From: Zoroaster sp. YZ-2022
Lineage: Eukaryota; Echinodermata; Asteroidea; Forcipulatida; Zoroasteridae
NCBI GenBank assembly: GCA_029582265.1
Contig: CM055819.1
Span: forward strand, 8,244,135-8,308,134
Direction of reading: 5' to 3'
Length of the DNA: 64,000 nucleotides
Below are positions 46,201-61,200 of this stretch, in pieces. Numbering within the stretch: the first letter of the stretch is position 1; the number at the start of each line of letters is the position of its first letter. The notes below the pieces were generated by a model. The model did not search any database. It was not told where the DNA came from and was given only the letters and a program-made list of their open reading frames with translations. Both the position numbers and the translations under genes were made by a program.

Positions 46201-49200
46201 AGAACACAAATCCGATGCACCAAACCGCTCGACCATGGCACTCCATATGGAAGAATATGCAACATTGACCTCAGTCAGTACTTTGATTGGAGACCATTTA
46301 GGCTTGTAACTAGAGTTAGCTAGCTGGTTGGTTTCATTGAGGCCTACATACAGTGCTAGCTCTGGATATAGGAAAGCCAGATGTCCTGTGTACTACATGT
46401 ATGTACAGTACACGTAATAGAACCCAGAACACTTATCATGAAAGAGTAGGGGTTTACCTCAGTGTTGCTGGTTCACATAGCAGTACCTAAAAGTTCAAAG
46501 CTTTGGCTCTTAGGGACAACAGTGAAAATCACTGATCAGGTTACGCAAGATAAATAATAATAATTTTTCATCAGAACATTCTATTTTCCTTGAGGAAGTG
46601 AATGCTGCAAAATGACACATTTCTCTTAATAGAACAATCAATTTCCTGTGAAAATCATGGTTTTTACACTTTAGCACTTTCTTGCTGTTAAACCAAGTTT
46701 GTGACGGCTACTTTATGAAATATTTCATTTCAAAGTATTTGTATTCCTTTCTAATAGGAAACAAATGTTCAATGTTCCAATGAAAACAGAATTTTATGTA
46801 AAAATTGCTAGTAAAATATGGGCGATACATCTTTAAGTATGAAAATGTGTGTTCATATTTGTTCAGCTATAAACAGACTACTTCATACCCTGAGCATCAT
46901 CTTTGTACATGAAGTTGTAAGTCACACCCAGGCTAATTCGAATTCATGCACATGCATTTTTTGTTACCAGAAGACATTAATATGTGACCCAGCATGACAA
47001 AACCCACAAAAACGTCCCAGAAATAAAAAATGAGTTATTGGTATCATATGAAAGGGCAACTCTTTAGCTTTTCAATGGTGAAAAAATTATATCCATCATG
47101 CATTCTGTTGAAAAGTTATGGACTTTGAAAGTCGAAAAACAATGAAATTACGATTTCGAGAAATACAGATGTTTTGAAAAAAAACCGCACTAACAACTGC
47201 AAAATGGTGCTCGGAATTTTGCTTTTTCACACACTTATAAATCGATTTCAGTAATTTTGTTTGCAGGAAATTGTGAAATAAACATCCAGGAACTATAATC
47301 AGTAAAAACCCCAAAAGGCCGTATAACACCCCATTGGTCGAAAATTGGCTGTATCTTGGATTGGGGTTGAGCGACTTTTTGCGGGGTTCGCCGTGCGGGG
47401 TCACATATACACAGAGCAGGCAGCATCTTCTATAATCACCTTTTGTTTATGAAGAGAGGTTTAGAGCAGGCTGTCCTCATGTCCCAACCTTTGAATTTGC
47501 AGTCGTCTCCACCTGAATAATCAAACAGAAAATCAATGAAAACTCGAAGAAAAAAAAAGGGAAAAAGTATAGATGATGTGACTAATAACATCACATGTTT
47601 ACAAAAGAGCTCCGAAGGTCAAACTGCACCAGGCACAAAATGTACACTGGTCTATGACATTAACTAATCACACAGTGTTATTTAAACTTAACTAAGGCAC
47701 CTTCTCAAAACTATTCCAGGATAAGTTGTGGGAAAGATTTTCTGCAAAGGGTATATCATTGCGGAAATGTTGCGGGTGGATTCTTTTCCTAGATAGATTT
47801 TTCCCCGATACAAAGCACACATTTACCCGCAATATGTTTATAGACTCCCCACTGAGCAGTCTGCAGTTTGGCCAACTGATAAGATCTCACTGCCCTTTGC
47901 AGTTTTGAGAAGCCAGGCAACGTTTACGAAATGTGACATGCCTTCATTTTGTGAGAGTATTGATCAAGGACAATCTAGTCTTACTTGATGTCAATGAAAG
48001 AGCCCGATCTTTAGCAACAGAACACATAGGTTTACTTTTAAATAAAAAGTAATACAGATCTGAAATTCTTCAATACCATGAAGATTTTAAGAATGAAATG
48101 TTCTTCGGCAATAGTAATAATTGCCTGGTGTAGTTTCAATACTTCTCCGCAAACTTATCCGCAATGTATTTGGATACTTTGCAGGTTGAAAAAAATCAAC
48201 TGGGGGAAAATCTCCCCGCAAGTTATCCCGGAATAGTTTTGAGAAGGTGCCTAACCGGAGTAAACCACATTCAGTTGCCAGTAATCGCACAGTGTTAACT
48301 TTACTAACCGGAGTAAACCACATTCGGTTGCCAGTAATCAAACGCCGCAATCCAAGCCTCAAAACCATGGGCTGGCCATCGGAGGAGAGATTCCACACCA
48401 GCTGGACCTTCACAGAGTTGACAGAGAGTCAAACTACCCTTCGAATCACTGACGATGATGGACGGATACTGACTGAACAGGGGACAAACAAAAGACCATT
48501 CAACTGTCATTCGTCCAGACAATTTTATACATTCATATGGGTATGTTCAACCATAAATAAATGTGACCTGCTCTGTGAAAATGAGTCACATGTCGCACAA
48601 TGCGTTTACACGTAATGGGTGATTTTTTTTTGGAAAATCTGATTTTCATGTTTTTTGACATCATTAGGATCTAAATTTTCATAATATATTCACATAAACG
48701 TCAATTTCAATCAATAAAATAGTAAAACCAAGGATTTTTTTATGAGCAGGTTGTTTTATTTCTGTCATTTGTTTTCCTATCGAATGCTCGTTTTCCTAAG
48801 AATTCAATTGTGTTAATTATGAAAATTATTGATTATTAAAAATGGCATATCTCCATAATGCAATAGGTCACACACCTCTAACATATACCAAATCAAAGCT
48901 GATGATGTACTCTTTCCAGCCACATAGAAATCTCAATTTTTCAAATTTGGTACTTGTGACTCATTTTCACAGAGCGGGTCACAAATAAGGGATTAAAATG
49001 TCATCGCATGGTCTTAACCATAGGGTAAAGACCAATGGGGTCTTGTCTGCGGGCGATAATGGATTGTGCTGAAGGTGAGGTCTATTTTCACCAGTGGCCA
49101 TGATCTCAGAGGTGTCTATCCTTCAAAAAAAGATGAATCGTCAAACTTTTATTCCGATTCATAAATACCCTCCTGATTTAATTTTTTAATTTTATCGATT

Positions 49201-52200
49201 TTTTCCTTCTTTCTAGCAACCATGTACGGCATGCTTATGAGGATTGCTCATCTAAGTGCATGCTCTCATGAGATATAATGAATAAGTTGATGGTACAATC
49301 TCATTCAGTGACACTTCATCTCTGTTGACTTGTTAAATCAAATTGTATTTTTGGTACAAAATGATGTTTTATCCGTTTCTGATTATTCCAGTATAGATTG
49401 TCAGTGTGACAAAATTTAGTGTGTAGGAATAATTGACCTTAGTTTAAGTTACCATAATTTGACCAATTGGTCAGAGGTGGAGTTTGTTAAGAGACAGGAT
49501 ATTTTTTTCAGATCCTTGGGTAGCAACTCTAATTGGCTCAAATTATGCATCCAGGGCAGCCGAGTCGGGTTTGCAGAGTGTGTGCAGTGCCAGCTAGCTG
49601 CAGGTCCTGTGAGAGTGGATTGTATGATGACAGAGGATCGACTTTTGTGCGTACAATTTATCTACATCAAAAAGTACGTCTTGCATCAAGACTGTTTTTT
49701 TTTTGCCGATTCCATACTTACAAATGATATTTGCCAGTACTCCAGTCCAACGACAAGGCAAGACAATCTTCCTCTTCGCAGATACTATGACAGGCTGTTG
49801 CTTGTAATGTTGGTCTGCTAATCTAGGAAAGAAAAAAATAAACAAGATCTAGAAACAATTTGTTTCCCCTCCTAACTCAAGATTGGAGTTATGCAGCATT
49901 AGCTTGGGAGTGGAGTTTCAAAAACCACAAAATGCAGGGCAGGACTCATAAAACGTTTGTGTACTAATACAACAATCCAGCCAGGATTGACCAATAACCC
50001 TAACTCCCTAGGCCCATTTGCTTACACATAACCTGAATCCTTCCTAACTCCCTAGGCCCATTTGCTTACACATAACCTGAATCCTCCCTAACTCCCTAGG
50101 CCCATTTGCTTACACATAACCTGAATCCTTCCTAACTCCCTAGGCCCATTTGCTTACACATAACCTGAATCCTTCCTAACTCGACCCTAGGCCCATTTGC
50201 TTACACATAACCTGAATCCTTCCTAACTCCCTAGGCCCATTTGCTTACACATAAACCTGAATCCTTCCTAACTCCCTAGGCCCATTTGCTTACACATAAA
50301 CCTGAATCCTTCCTAACTCCCTAGGCCCATTTGCTCACACATAACCTGAATCCTTCCTAATTCCCTAGGCCCATTTGCTTACACATAATCTGAATCCTCC
50401 CTAACTCCCTAGGCCCATTTGCTTACACATAACCTGAATCCTCCCTAACTCCCTAGGCCCATTTGCTTACACATAACCTGAATCCTTCCTAACTCCCTAG
50501 ACCCATTTGCTTACACATAACCTGAATCCTCCAAAATCCTTCAGTAGTCAAGCAAGCACATGACATGTATGCACACATGTGTTTCTAATCTGTGATACAC
50601 GTACATGGCCAGGGACCCTCCCTGCATGCATGGAGCAATAAACAGTGTCCACTGACCCAAGCACTGACCTTGCAATCACTACAACAAACATGGATGTACA
50701 TGTACCATGGATAGGCAAGTATGCCTAATAACCCCAATCCTCCAAAATCCTTCACTTTAGCAAAGAGCATGTAGCATGTAACCTCAATCCTTCACTTTAG
50801 CAAAGAGGATTTTGGAGGATTTGGGAAGGTTAGGGATAAGGTAACACTATACCCAAAAACCGTTGCTACCCACCATTTTGTCGGTCAATCTTTCCAGGTT
50901 TATGTGGTCTTATAGTATCCACTTTTGGTTTGAACAAAATCATACTTTGCCAGTTATGCGTGAAACCCTTCCTCCATGGAAAAATGCGAAGTGAAAATAC
51001 CGACATTTGTGGACAATTAAGCAGAACCTTTATAAAAAAGTACTTAAAAAACGTGGGGTGTCGTGGCCGAGCGGTCTAGCTTACCGGATTCAAGTTCTGG
51101 TGTTAGCAACATAATGTGGGTTCGAATCACGGCCGTGACACTTGTGTCCTTGAGCAAGACACTTAATCATAATTGCTTCTCTCCACCCAGGGTTAAATGG
51201 GTACCTGTGAAGGCAGAGTTGGTTTGCTCTATATGCGCTAGAAATGGCAGCAATTGAGCTGTATACTCCCCAGGGAGCTGAGATGGTTTCAGGAATGATT
51301 TATGAGCCTTATGAGCAGGGATAATAATATAATGCGCCTTGAGCACCACTTAGTTGGTGGATACGTGCGCTATATAAATCCACACATTATTATTATTATT
51401 ATTATTATTATTGTTATGCAGACCAGTGAAAATGCCTGCGGAATAGCTAAAATTCAAACTTACTGGTCCGGCCGCCTAGTGAACAAAAAAGTTAAGGGCA
51501 ACCCTTGCTTTAGTAAATAACTAATTTCCAAGCTCAATTTTGGACTTTCATGATCTATAAAATGAATGCAATATACATTTGAATGCATTTTCACTCTTTT
51601 CTTGTGACCGACACAGCATAATAACTTAAACAAGTATGGATGCATTGACAGACATTTTCTAGTCACCTGTGATGATGAGTCGACAGTTACATATAGCAAC
51701 TGGAGCTCCCCACTGGCATTCACAATGCCCAGATATGGTTGATTGGTAACAGGTTGATGACACCTACAAAATGACATGGATATTATTAATGGGCCTTTCT
51801 TTATTTTCCCAGCAAATTCCAGCATTTTTAATTTCTGGGAGTTACCAGTTAGTTCGCCAATTTTATAATCGAAACTATCATGGTCGATAATAACTGGTCA
51901 ACTGAAAGTCAGCACCCGACGGTCACACAAACTAGATATAGTAGGCAAATGGAACAATGTGTACATTTTCAATCAAAAAACATCAACAAACTTCCCACAA
52001 TGATTGCTTAACCCTAACTCCCTAGGCCCATTTGCTTACACATAACCTGAATCCTTGCTAACTCTCTTGGCCCATTTGCTTACACATAACCTGAATCCTT
52101 CCTAACTCCCTAGGCCCATTTGCTTACACATAACCTGAATCCTTCCTAACTCCCTAGGCCCATTTGCTTACACATAACCTGAATCCTCCAAAATCCTTCA

Positions 52201-55200
52201 GTAGTAAAGCAAGCATGTGACATGTATGCACACATGTCTTTCTAATCTGTGATACATGCACATGGCCAGGGACCCTCCCTGCATGCATGGAGCAATAAAC
52301 AGTGTCCACTGACCCAAGCACTGACCCAAGCACTGACCTTGCAATCACTACAACAAACATGGATGTACATGTACCATGGAAAGGCAAGTATGCCTAATAA
52401 CCTCAATCCTCCAAAATCCTTCACTTTAGCAAAGAGCATATAGCGTGTCACCTCAATCCTTCAAAATCCTTCACTTTGGCAAAGAGGATTTTGGAGGATT
52501 TGGGAAGATTAGGGTTAATAACCAATGCAGCAAAAAAAGAGTCTACAACAACAAAAATGGGCGGCAAATTCTTCCAAAATTGTGTGATTTTTTTTTTTTA
52601 CATGTTGGTCTTGGTTAGCCGGTTAGCAAATCTCTAAACGGTTAGCGCAATTTTGGTCGGTTAACCGTTCCAGCTCTATTTTAAAGCTACTCGATCTACA
52701 CACTATTGGTAATTTCCAAAACATAAATGATCACAGTTTTACATGAAACTTACTAGGTTTCAAGTTGATTGTATCAGACATCCCTTGAAATATTTCTGTC
52801 GCAGGTGCTGTCATTTTAGTAAATTATAATTATTTCCAAAATGAATTTCTGTGGGCCACAGTGTGCTGCAGCTAATTGCAGTGTCTGGCAAATGGTCTAG
52901 CACAGCCTTGGGCACTGTGGCCGAGCGGTCTAGCGCACCGAACTCAAGTTCTGGTGTTGCCAGCAGCAGGGTGTGGGTTCGAGCCCCAGTCGTGACACTT
53001 GTGTCCTTGAGCAAGGTACTTAACCATAATTGCTTCTCGCCGGATGGGACGTAAAGCCGTAGGTCCCGTGTGTTGTGCAATGCACGTAAAAAAGAATGCG
53101 CCTTGAGCACCACTTAGTTGGTGGATACGTGCGCTATATAAGTCCACACATTATTATTATTATTATAAGCCAGATTGGTAAACAAAATGGTAATTTAACA
53201 CACCTACATGCAGCTATACTACAACAACCCATACAGTGCAGAAGGATTCCTTTAACCCTAACTACCCCAAGTCCATCAAAATCCACCATCTGGTTTTGCT
53301 TTATTTTGGCAGATTCAGTGCTCCACAGTATAGCCCAGTGAATAGAGCATGTAGCCATGTGTACCAAATCCATCAAACTCTAGATTACCGGCTGCTTTTG
53401 TTGGATTCAGGACTGTGTATAGCCAAGCCATGGATGCTTTGCATTTGCCACTGTACCAATTCCATCAAAGTCCAACAACTGGGTAACTTTTTAGTGCATG
53501 TTGAATGATTTTGATGGATTCAGTACTCCACAGTATAGCCCAGCGAATAGAGCATGTAGCCATGTGTACCAAATCCATCAAACTCCACCGGCTGCTTTTG
53601 TTGGATTCAGTACTCCACAGTACAGCCCAGCGAATAGAGCATGTAGCCATGTGTACCAAATCCATCAAACTCCACCAGGCTGCTTTTGTTGGATTCAGGA
53701 CTGTGTATAGCCAAGCCATGGATGCTTTGTATTTGCCACTGTACCAATTCCACCAAAGTCCAACAACTGGGATACCTTTTTATTGCACGTTGATGGATTT
53801 TGGAGGATTTGGGATGGTTTCTAGCAAAAAATCCTTAGGGGCTTAGGGTTTTAACACTTGCTTCATTATTATTTGATTAGTTCTTTAAATAGTAATAATC
53901 TTTCTATGTAAACCCTTGGCACCTTTTGTGTAACTATTTTCATGATACTAAAAGAGTATGGGAATAAATGGGATATTGAATTTTTAAGAAAATGAATTAT
54001 ATTGAGTAATCCAGCTCATTCTGTAATGTGAATTTGACATAGGCCCCGCCCCCCACCCCCCCCCCCCAAAAATTCTCTGGTTTCTGGTCTCCGCGCGCAT
54101 TGCCTCAGAGCCACACATCAGATTTTTAATTTTCTTTTGTTTTTGCTATGAAACAATGTCCAATGTCCAGCCAAAATTGCTGGATTGATTGGAATTCTGC
54201 CGTGCTGTGTCAACTTTTTCACATAGGGGTATGAACGCTTGCCAAATTTGTGAGGCCTCTCTTAGCCACCATACTTTGTGTATGGGAAATTTGGTCTGGT
54301 TTCAATAGTTGTGTATACATGTATCATATACATGTACTTCACTGGTTGGCAAAAAAAAGATTAAACAAATTTTTTTGAAACCTATGCGCAGAAACTTGAC
54401 TTTTTTGGCCTTAACAGTCCGAGCAGCCATTAATGTTTTTTTTTTTAATTTAAAAACTGCTACTGGATATATTTGTACACAGAGCAGATACCTACATAGC
54501 CCAAATATGGACTCTGTCTCTGTATACACTGAAACGTAGTCCAAGAACCCCGAAGGTCGGTCACCGCACAGACAATTTCATTATCTACATTGTTGAAATC
54601 TTACCTGTGTGAGGCGGCTGAAACTCGGCACTAGAATTCCATGACCAACCATAATGACGGCTTGAATTTCAAGTATCATTTTCACTAAAAGTAATTTTAT
54701 TGAAAGAAATCCAGATGTAATGTTTAAGAAATCCTAGAGTTTTGATGGTTGTTCTTCATTCTTTAGTCCATTCGTACGCCGGCGTATGTATGGTCCCCAA
54801 AAACAAATTCCAGGTGACAGGTTTTGTGTGTCCTCGTCACGCTCATATTAGGTACGTAAATGCACCATGCCAGGGATGAACACTGGCATTGTTTTGTCTT
54901 TATGATCATGTGACAAACAGCCACCAAACCTAAAGGATTTCTTTAATGTTAAAATATTGGGTTTATTTCATTAAAAACACTTAGTGAAAATGATATTTTG
55001 AAATTCAAACCTTGTTGAGATGTATTATATTTGGTCATGCAGTTTCAACAGCTTCAGGCAGGTACAAATTTAGCAATTTATTCAATTGTCCAAACTGAGC
55101 TAATACCTAGAATGTGTACACTGTATGTAGACTGTCTCACTGTGTCACACTGTTCATAATAGTTTAAGCAGGCTTGACTTTCATACCATTTCATATCCAA

Positions 55201-58200
55201 TATGGCGGCCGTTTCTATTCTCTGCAATTCTGTCAAATTTGTCTTGTCTCTCCCGCCGTCTAGACGGTATAATCGCATCTGGCCCACACGGCATGTTGGC
55301 TTGTCTTCCTGAGGGTAAAAAATTGTATCCAAATTAAATTAATGAAACCTTTTGAGATTCATTTCTCTATTCTTTGATATCTCTAATTCTGTACATGATG
55401 TATACGTTGTTCGTAACTCCAAAGTTTTTCCAGAGACCCCTTTTTTGATCAGTACATCTGAAACATTAGAGGGACAATATCGTCATGATCAGAGCAAACT
55501 TTCGACAGGGCATGGAATAGGTGTCCTAGTTGTAGATGAACTCAGTCACTGAATATATTACCCCACAATATGGCTGTTCATTTTCGGTTATTTCGGGAAC
55601 CAGATACATGTACCCGAAATTGGAAATCTTCGGATACCCAGGTTAGCTTGGGCGATTACACGATAATATCGAATATTGCGATACCTTTTTTATTCGATTA
55701 CAATATCGAGAGCATTTTTAAGTTATAAGTTTTGAGGCTTTGCATGGTGGAATATCGATATCGTTTCGGTTTGTGGTAACACCATGTGTTTATCTCAACT
55801 AACGTGAAGCTGAGATACAGGTTCTGAAAAGAACCGTATCGCACAACTCGTATCTCAACCTTCGTTAAGTGAGAAAGGTTCAAGGGAGAACCAATTTCGG
55901 GCAACTCGTTTTTCTCTACTGTCGCTAAGTGAGAAATATGGTTCAGGGAGAACCACGGGGATTTCACAGGTTAATATGGTTCAGGGAGAACCATAGGGAC
56001 TTCACATTTTTAAGTTATCGGCATATCGGCATATCGTGATTAAAAATATATCGCGATTAAAAAATAAATCGACATTGTGAATCAAGTCAGAAATTCCATG
56101 GAAACAATATTAGAACAGTCTATTCAACTTTTGGAAGTGAGAAACCAAAGCGAACTACTTCAGAAGTACATACACGCTCTGCAAACGAATTTGCGATTTA
56201 TTGTGACGCTTGTAGAGGGGTATATACCTGTACTGGTTATCGGCTGTAAAGTAATTATGCATGAATGAAAAAATAATCGCGATATTATCGAAAATCGCAA
56301 TATATGTTTGCCGATATATCGTGGATGAAAAAAATCGATATCGCCCAAGCTTATACCCAGGTACCCGTACATAATTTTGTAAAAACTCGTAAATACTCCC
56401 GAATGTATAAAATAACCAATATGAACACAAGTTTCTCTTGTTTTGATTCGAGTCATAATAAATGTGGACTTACTGTAATCATTTCCTGTCTCTATATTTA
56501 AAACGACTCGTAGCATCCCCATTCCCCACACACATACAAAAGAATTCATGTGTACTGCATTCACACTAATCCAATAACTGCAAACAATAGCCACAAATAA
56601 TAACTCCGGATACTGGCAGACCTGATGGCAGTCAATTACAAAGAAACTAGATACGTCAAACAAAAGCCGGCAAGTCTGTGAAAGGCTGTCGGCAAATATG
56701 ACTTCTAAAGCCTTTATCCGTGTTTTCTTCAACAATCAGAGACTTCCATTTGTGTGGCTTAAATGGTCAGTCCGAATTTAAAAAAAATTGTTTACGGGTA
56801 AATGGAACCGAAAAATGTAACCGGGAAATGACAGTTTCGGTCGGGTATCTGGGTATCCCACGAGGGTGCGATAAGAATATATACATGTACATAAATAAAC
56901 AGCCAGACAGTGGCTGTATAATAATTATATTATTTTAGGAAGAAGCCACAGTAATAATTCTGCTGTGATTGTGACAAAGGCAAAATATTTTGTTATAAAT
57001 TTTTAATACTGACAAGCCTACCCACATTGGAAAGAAACAAAACATTATGTTGGGAATTTCTATTTCAGCAAACCGAAAAGGGAGCGTACACCTTTGGTAA
57101 TTAACCCTCCTATAGGTTTAACACTCAAAGACACTCAAAATTTGTATGTCTCTCTTAACCCATTGACTTTGTGCAGTGCACTCAAATACATGCAAACACA
57201 TGTGGCTGTGATAGGAGGTCAAACCCAAAGACACTCAAAATTTGTATGTAACTCCCAACCCATTGACTTTGTGCAGTGCACTCATACACAGCTCTATGAC
57301 TATGTGACTCTGTGGTTTGACCTACCAATTGGCAATGCAACAAAAAATACTCAAGTGACTGTCTGTGAGTGCCGTGCTGGGCATAGGAGGGTTAAACGAT
57401 TACAAAATTACTGAATCATAATCTAAAAATTCTGACATGCTATCATTTTTGTGAAAACGTGCAAGAAAAAAATCAAATGCAAACAAATCTGAAAGCATTT
57501 TCATTTCACCCTCATTAACCCTCCTACAATCAGTGCAATTTTTGAAACAACCCATTCAGGCCACTCCAAGCCATTAGCTGTTGCCAGTGGCCTCATATGG
57601 TTACCCTTCTGTGCACTGTCACACCACTGAGATTGCAGGGTAAGGTGGTCTCCCATTGATACATTGCAGGCCTTATTAATATGTTCAAACAACTAGCTAC
57701 ATGTACAACCAGCTGTAAACCTGACCTTGTATTTTGACTGTAAAAAACACCTATACAAACCACAAAAGACTGTGGTTTGTAATGGCCTTCAGTGTGTGTG
57801 TTGAGTATGTAATCGGAGATAGTCTTATTTACAGTGGCCTTGGGTGGCACTGGGTTGATTTTGTAAGATTACTTGAAAAGGACAGCAGTGGCTTGTATGC
57901 TTTAACCCTAACCCAAATCCTCCAAAATCCTCTTTGCCAAAGTGAAGGATTTTGAAGGATTGAGGTTACTTGGAAATTGCAGTGGTGAAGGGCTTTGAAG
58001 GATTGAGGGCAGATGTGATTATTTGCTTGATGGATTATGGAGGATTGAGGTTATTATACAAATACTGAATGTTCATGAGTGCAATTGTGAGAATATTTTC
58101 ATTCGTTGAAAGATAGAATGTTCCATTCAACTCGGCTTCGCCTCGTTGAATGGAACATTCCATCTTTCAACGAATGAAAATATTCTCTCCATTGCATGAA

Positions 58201-61200
58201 TGCAAAACATTCATTATTTGTTTTATATAACATCCAAATAGATCTTTGTCATTTGATTGGAAGATAAAACTATAAGAATAAACAAAATATACAAGATTGT
58301 ATTCTGGCATCCACTACTTTATTTTTCGGCCTATGACGCACGGTTTGCTCGAATGGTTGTGTCTTGTCAAAAGAGGGCGTTTTGTACTGCTGTGTATATA
58401 ACGCATGATGTGGTCTAGTGTGTAAATAGATCAAATGGAATGGAACAAAAATGCACTGTGAATGGAACCAAAATACATGGTTTATGACATATGGTTTATG
58501 ACTGTAGCTGAACTTGAGTGGCAAGTAGCTATAGTGGTCAAAATCAGTCAACTGCCTACAGGTCAAATACGGTTGACTCATTTTGACATGTAAATTTTAC
58601 TTAACAGGCTACATGCAAGGTTTGACAGTGTTTGACTTTTAAGTGCACTAGATATACCTTGGCAAGTACATGTATATCAACATTTTGACTGATTTTGACC
58701 ATTGCAGTCATAGAAGGATTAACCCTCCTATGCCCAGGCTGAAATTTGGCCCAGTAAGCACCGCACCCACAGACAGTCACTTGAGTATTTTTGGTTGCAT
58801 TGCCAATTGTTCACACATGTGCCACTAACTCCAACACTCTAAGAGTGCTGGAGTTAGTGGCAAAGTCAAACACACTTGTGTATGTCCTATAAGTTATATG
58901 CAGAGTCACACAGAGCTGTGTATGTACTGCAGACTCATATACAGTTGAGTGGTTTTGGTTTGACCTCCTACCACAGCCACATGTCCTTGCATTTATTTGA
59001 GTGCACTGCACAAAGTCAATGGGTGACATACACATTTTGAGTGTCTTTGATTGTTAAACCTATAGGAGGGTTAATGAATGCCACGTTTAATCCCACACAC
59101 AATGCATGCGCACACACATTGTACAGTACATCGCAGTGAACAGTTGCTGGGCCAACCAGTAACCAATGAGAGTATGTCTTTCGTTTTTAAATTTGCTATA
59201 TTAGCATAAAGTAAACTCTGCCTTGAATTTTGGAAAATACAGAAGAATCAAGGCGCGGTGACGAATGGGTCACTGTATACGCACAATGTACATGTACATA
59301 CTGCAGATGATGTACACGTATGTATCCATATGGATCCATGTACACATGTACACATGTTCACTGTGTGCTGGAGTCGAGTTAGGATAGCCATGGGGAAGCT
59401 AAGTAACCACACTGTTCTGATGTTCTGATCTTAATTCTTACAAAGTGTATACGTGTACAAGTGCATTTAGAGTCATTTTAATACTAGTGTACACTGCCTT
59501 TCCAATGACTCCAATCAACTCAAGACCCAATATTTAGTGACTGATCCATTTTCTGCACAAACAGAATAAGTCTTATTGGAATTGCCACGTGCTTGCGCAC
59601 TGACTTTTAAAAATTCCTCGTGGTATGGAAAATATAAGTACCCTTGCCTACAAGGATGTGTACAAAGTCAATGGGGGGGGGGGATTTATTTATAAGTTTT
59701 AAGTTAAATACATATGACGAAATTATGGAAATTCCTTTTTGGAAATTGATTAGATAACCAGAATAGTTCTCACCAACTTGACAGAAAAATTTCCATAATT
59801 TTGCCCCCCCATTGACTTTCTACACAATCTTGTATGAAAGGTACTAATTGTTTCCACAGCGACCGCAAACAAATCTGAATGTACACAATGTATTTTGCTG
59901 ATTTTCTCATCACTGATGCAATGAAATGAGCGGCAACTTTGTATTTAAGGTTGGTTCAGTATCGTGATTTATATAACATGTACATGCATTTCAGATTGTA
60001 TTAAAAGTGTACACAGTCTGTCCCTTTCAATTGACTCAGATCGACTCTAATGCGGCGTTCACACAGTGCCGATTATGGCTCCCGTTTGAGATCAGACAGC
60101 GCTACGACTCGAAAAGTGAAAAAGTCGGATTACTATCCTCAATGATCTGGAATGTCCTATCATTGTCTGAACGCAGTCGTATACGTTCGTAACAGAGTCC
60201 TACGGATCGGGAAAGGTCCAGAGAGGTCGGCCAAGCACTCCCGACAGTAGGTGCGTCCCGTAACATTCGGGAAACTCAGCCGATTTTGTCTAGTCGGATT
60301 ACAATCGTGACTATGTCGTGACAGATTCTGCTGTATCTGATCAAAATCGTAACAATGTCCTTTGTTGTCTGGACGGTGTCTGGACGGTGTCCTGTGGATC
60401 GGGACGCTGTCGTGATGAACGGACATGATTTGGAGAAATAATCCGCCGTTTCGCACGATTCTTTTAGGACCGGACTATCACGTGACTAACGGTTTTCTAA
60501 CGGATGTCTTCCGTCAGCGTCGCCGGTTCACTGTCCGTCACTGTCTGATCTCTGTCGGATCGCATTCGGGAGAATCGGGACGCTGTCGGGACAGATTCGG
60601 TCGTTTTTTACCATGCGGAAGATACAAATCGGATCAGATTCGGATTGAGAACGCGAGAATCGGGACGAATTCGGCTGGAAACGGCTGAATCGGGACGCTT
60701 CCTGAACAATATCTGATTGTTGTCGTGATTAAATAAATGTTTTTACAAATTTGTGAATTTCCCGCCACGAATCACAGGATCTTGATCAGACTTTTGACAA
60801 ATTTTAATCGGGAATGGTCCTATCAAGGACGGCAGTAAAAATCCTGAATGTGTGACTGAGGCATAAGACCGAATATTCAGCATCAACCCTGCCTGCATCA
60901 TGAATAAAATACATCACTACATAAAATACACAATTTTGCAGAGTAACCTAGCCCCGTTCTATGGCCAACACACTGGACTCCCTCTGTATCCTTGGCCCTA
61001 ACCCCACATTAGGGGTGACGATATTGAATTTTTTTGATAGTCGATTGTCGACGGCATGACATCAGCGATGTATGATATTACCGTCTCAATACGCGGATTT
61101 TTTAAATACATGAAAAAAATGTATCGAAAATTAGCGACATTGACACCGATATATGAACTAGTTTTACAGTTCTACAGGGAAGTTGCATAGGTAACGAATT

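Noticed and set aside
48087..48413. 108-codon minus-strand frame across DPH7 exon 5 and the MITE
   Set aside because: It is in the wrong frame for DPH7 and includes MITE sequence.
49998..50525. 44-bp array as a CRISPR array
   Set aside because: The units are contiguous with no unique spacers, lie in a eukaryotic intron and have no cas genes nearby.
49998..50835. TAACCCTAA / TTAGGGTTA ends as interstitial telomere repeats
   Set aside because: The TTAGGG motif occurs once at each end in inverted orientation with a flanking duplication; it is a transposon terminus, not a telomeric array.
60050..60866. CpG-rich block as the DPH7 promoter
   Set aside because: It lies in intron 1, downstream of the start codon, with inverted ends and internally repeated motifs, so a mobile element is more likely.
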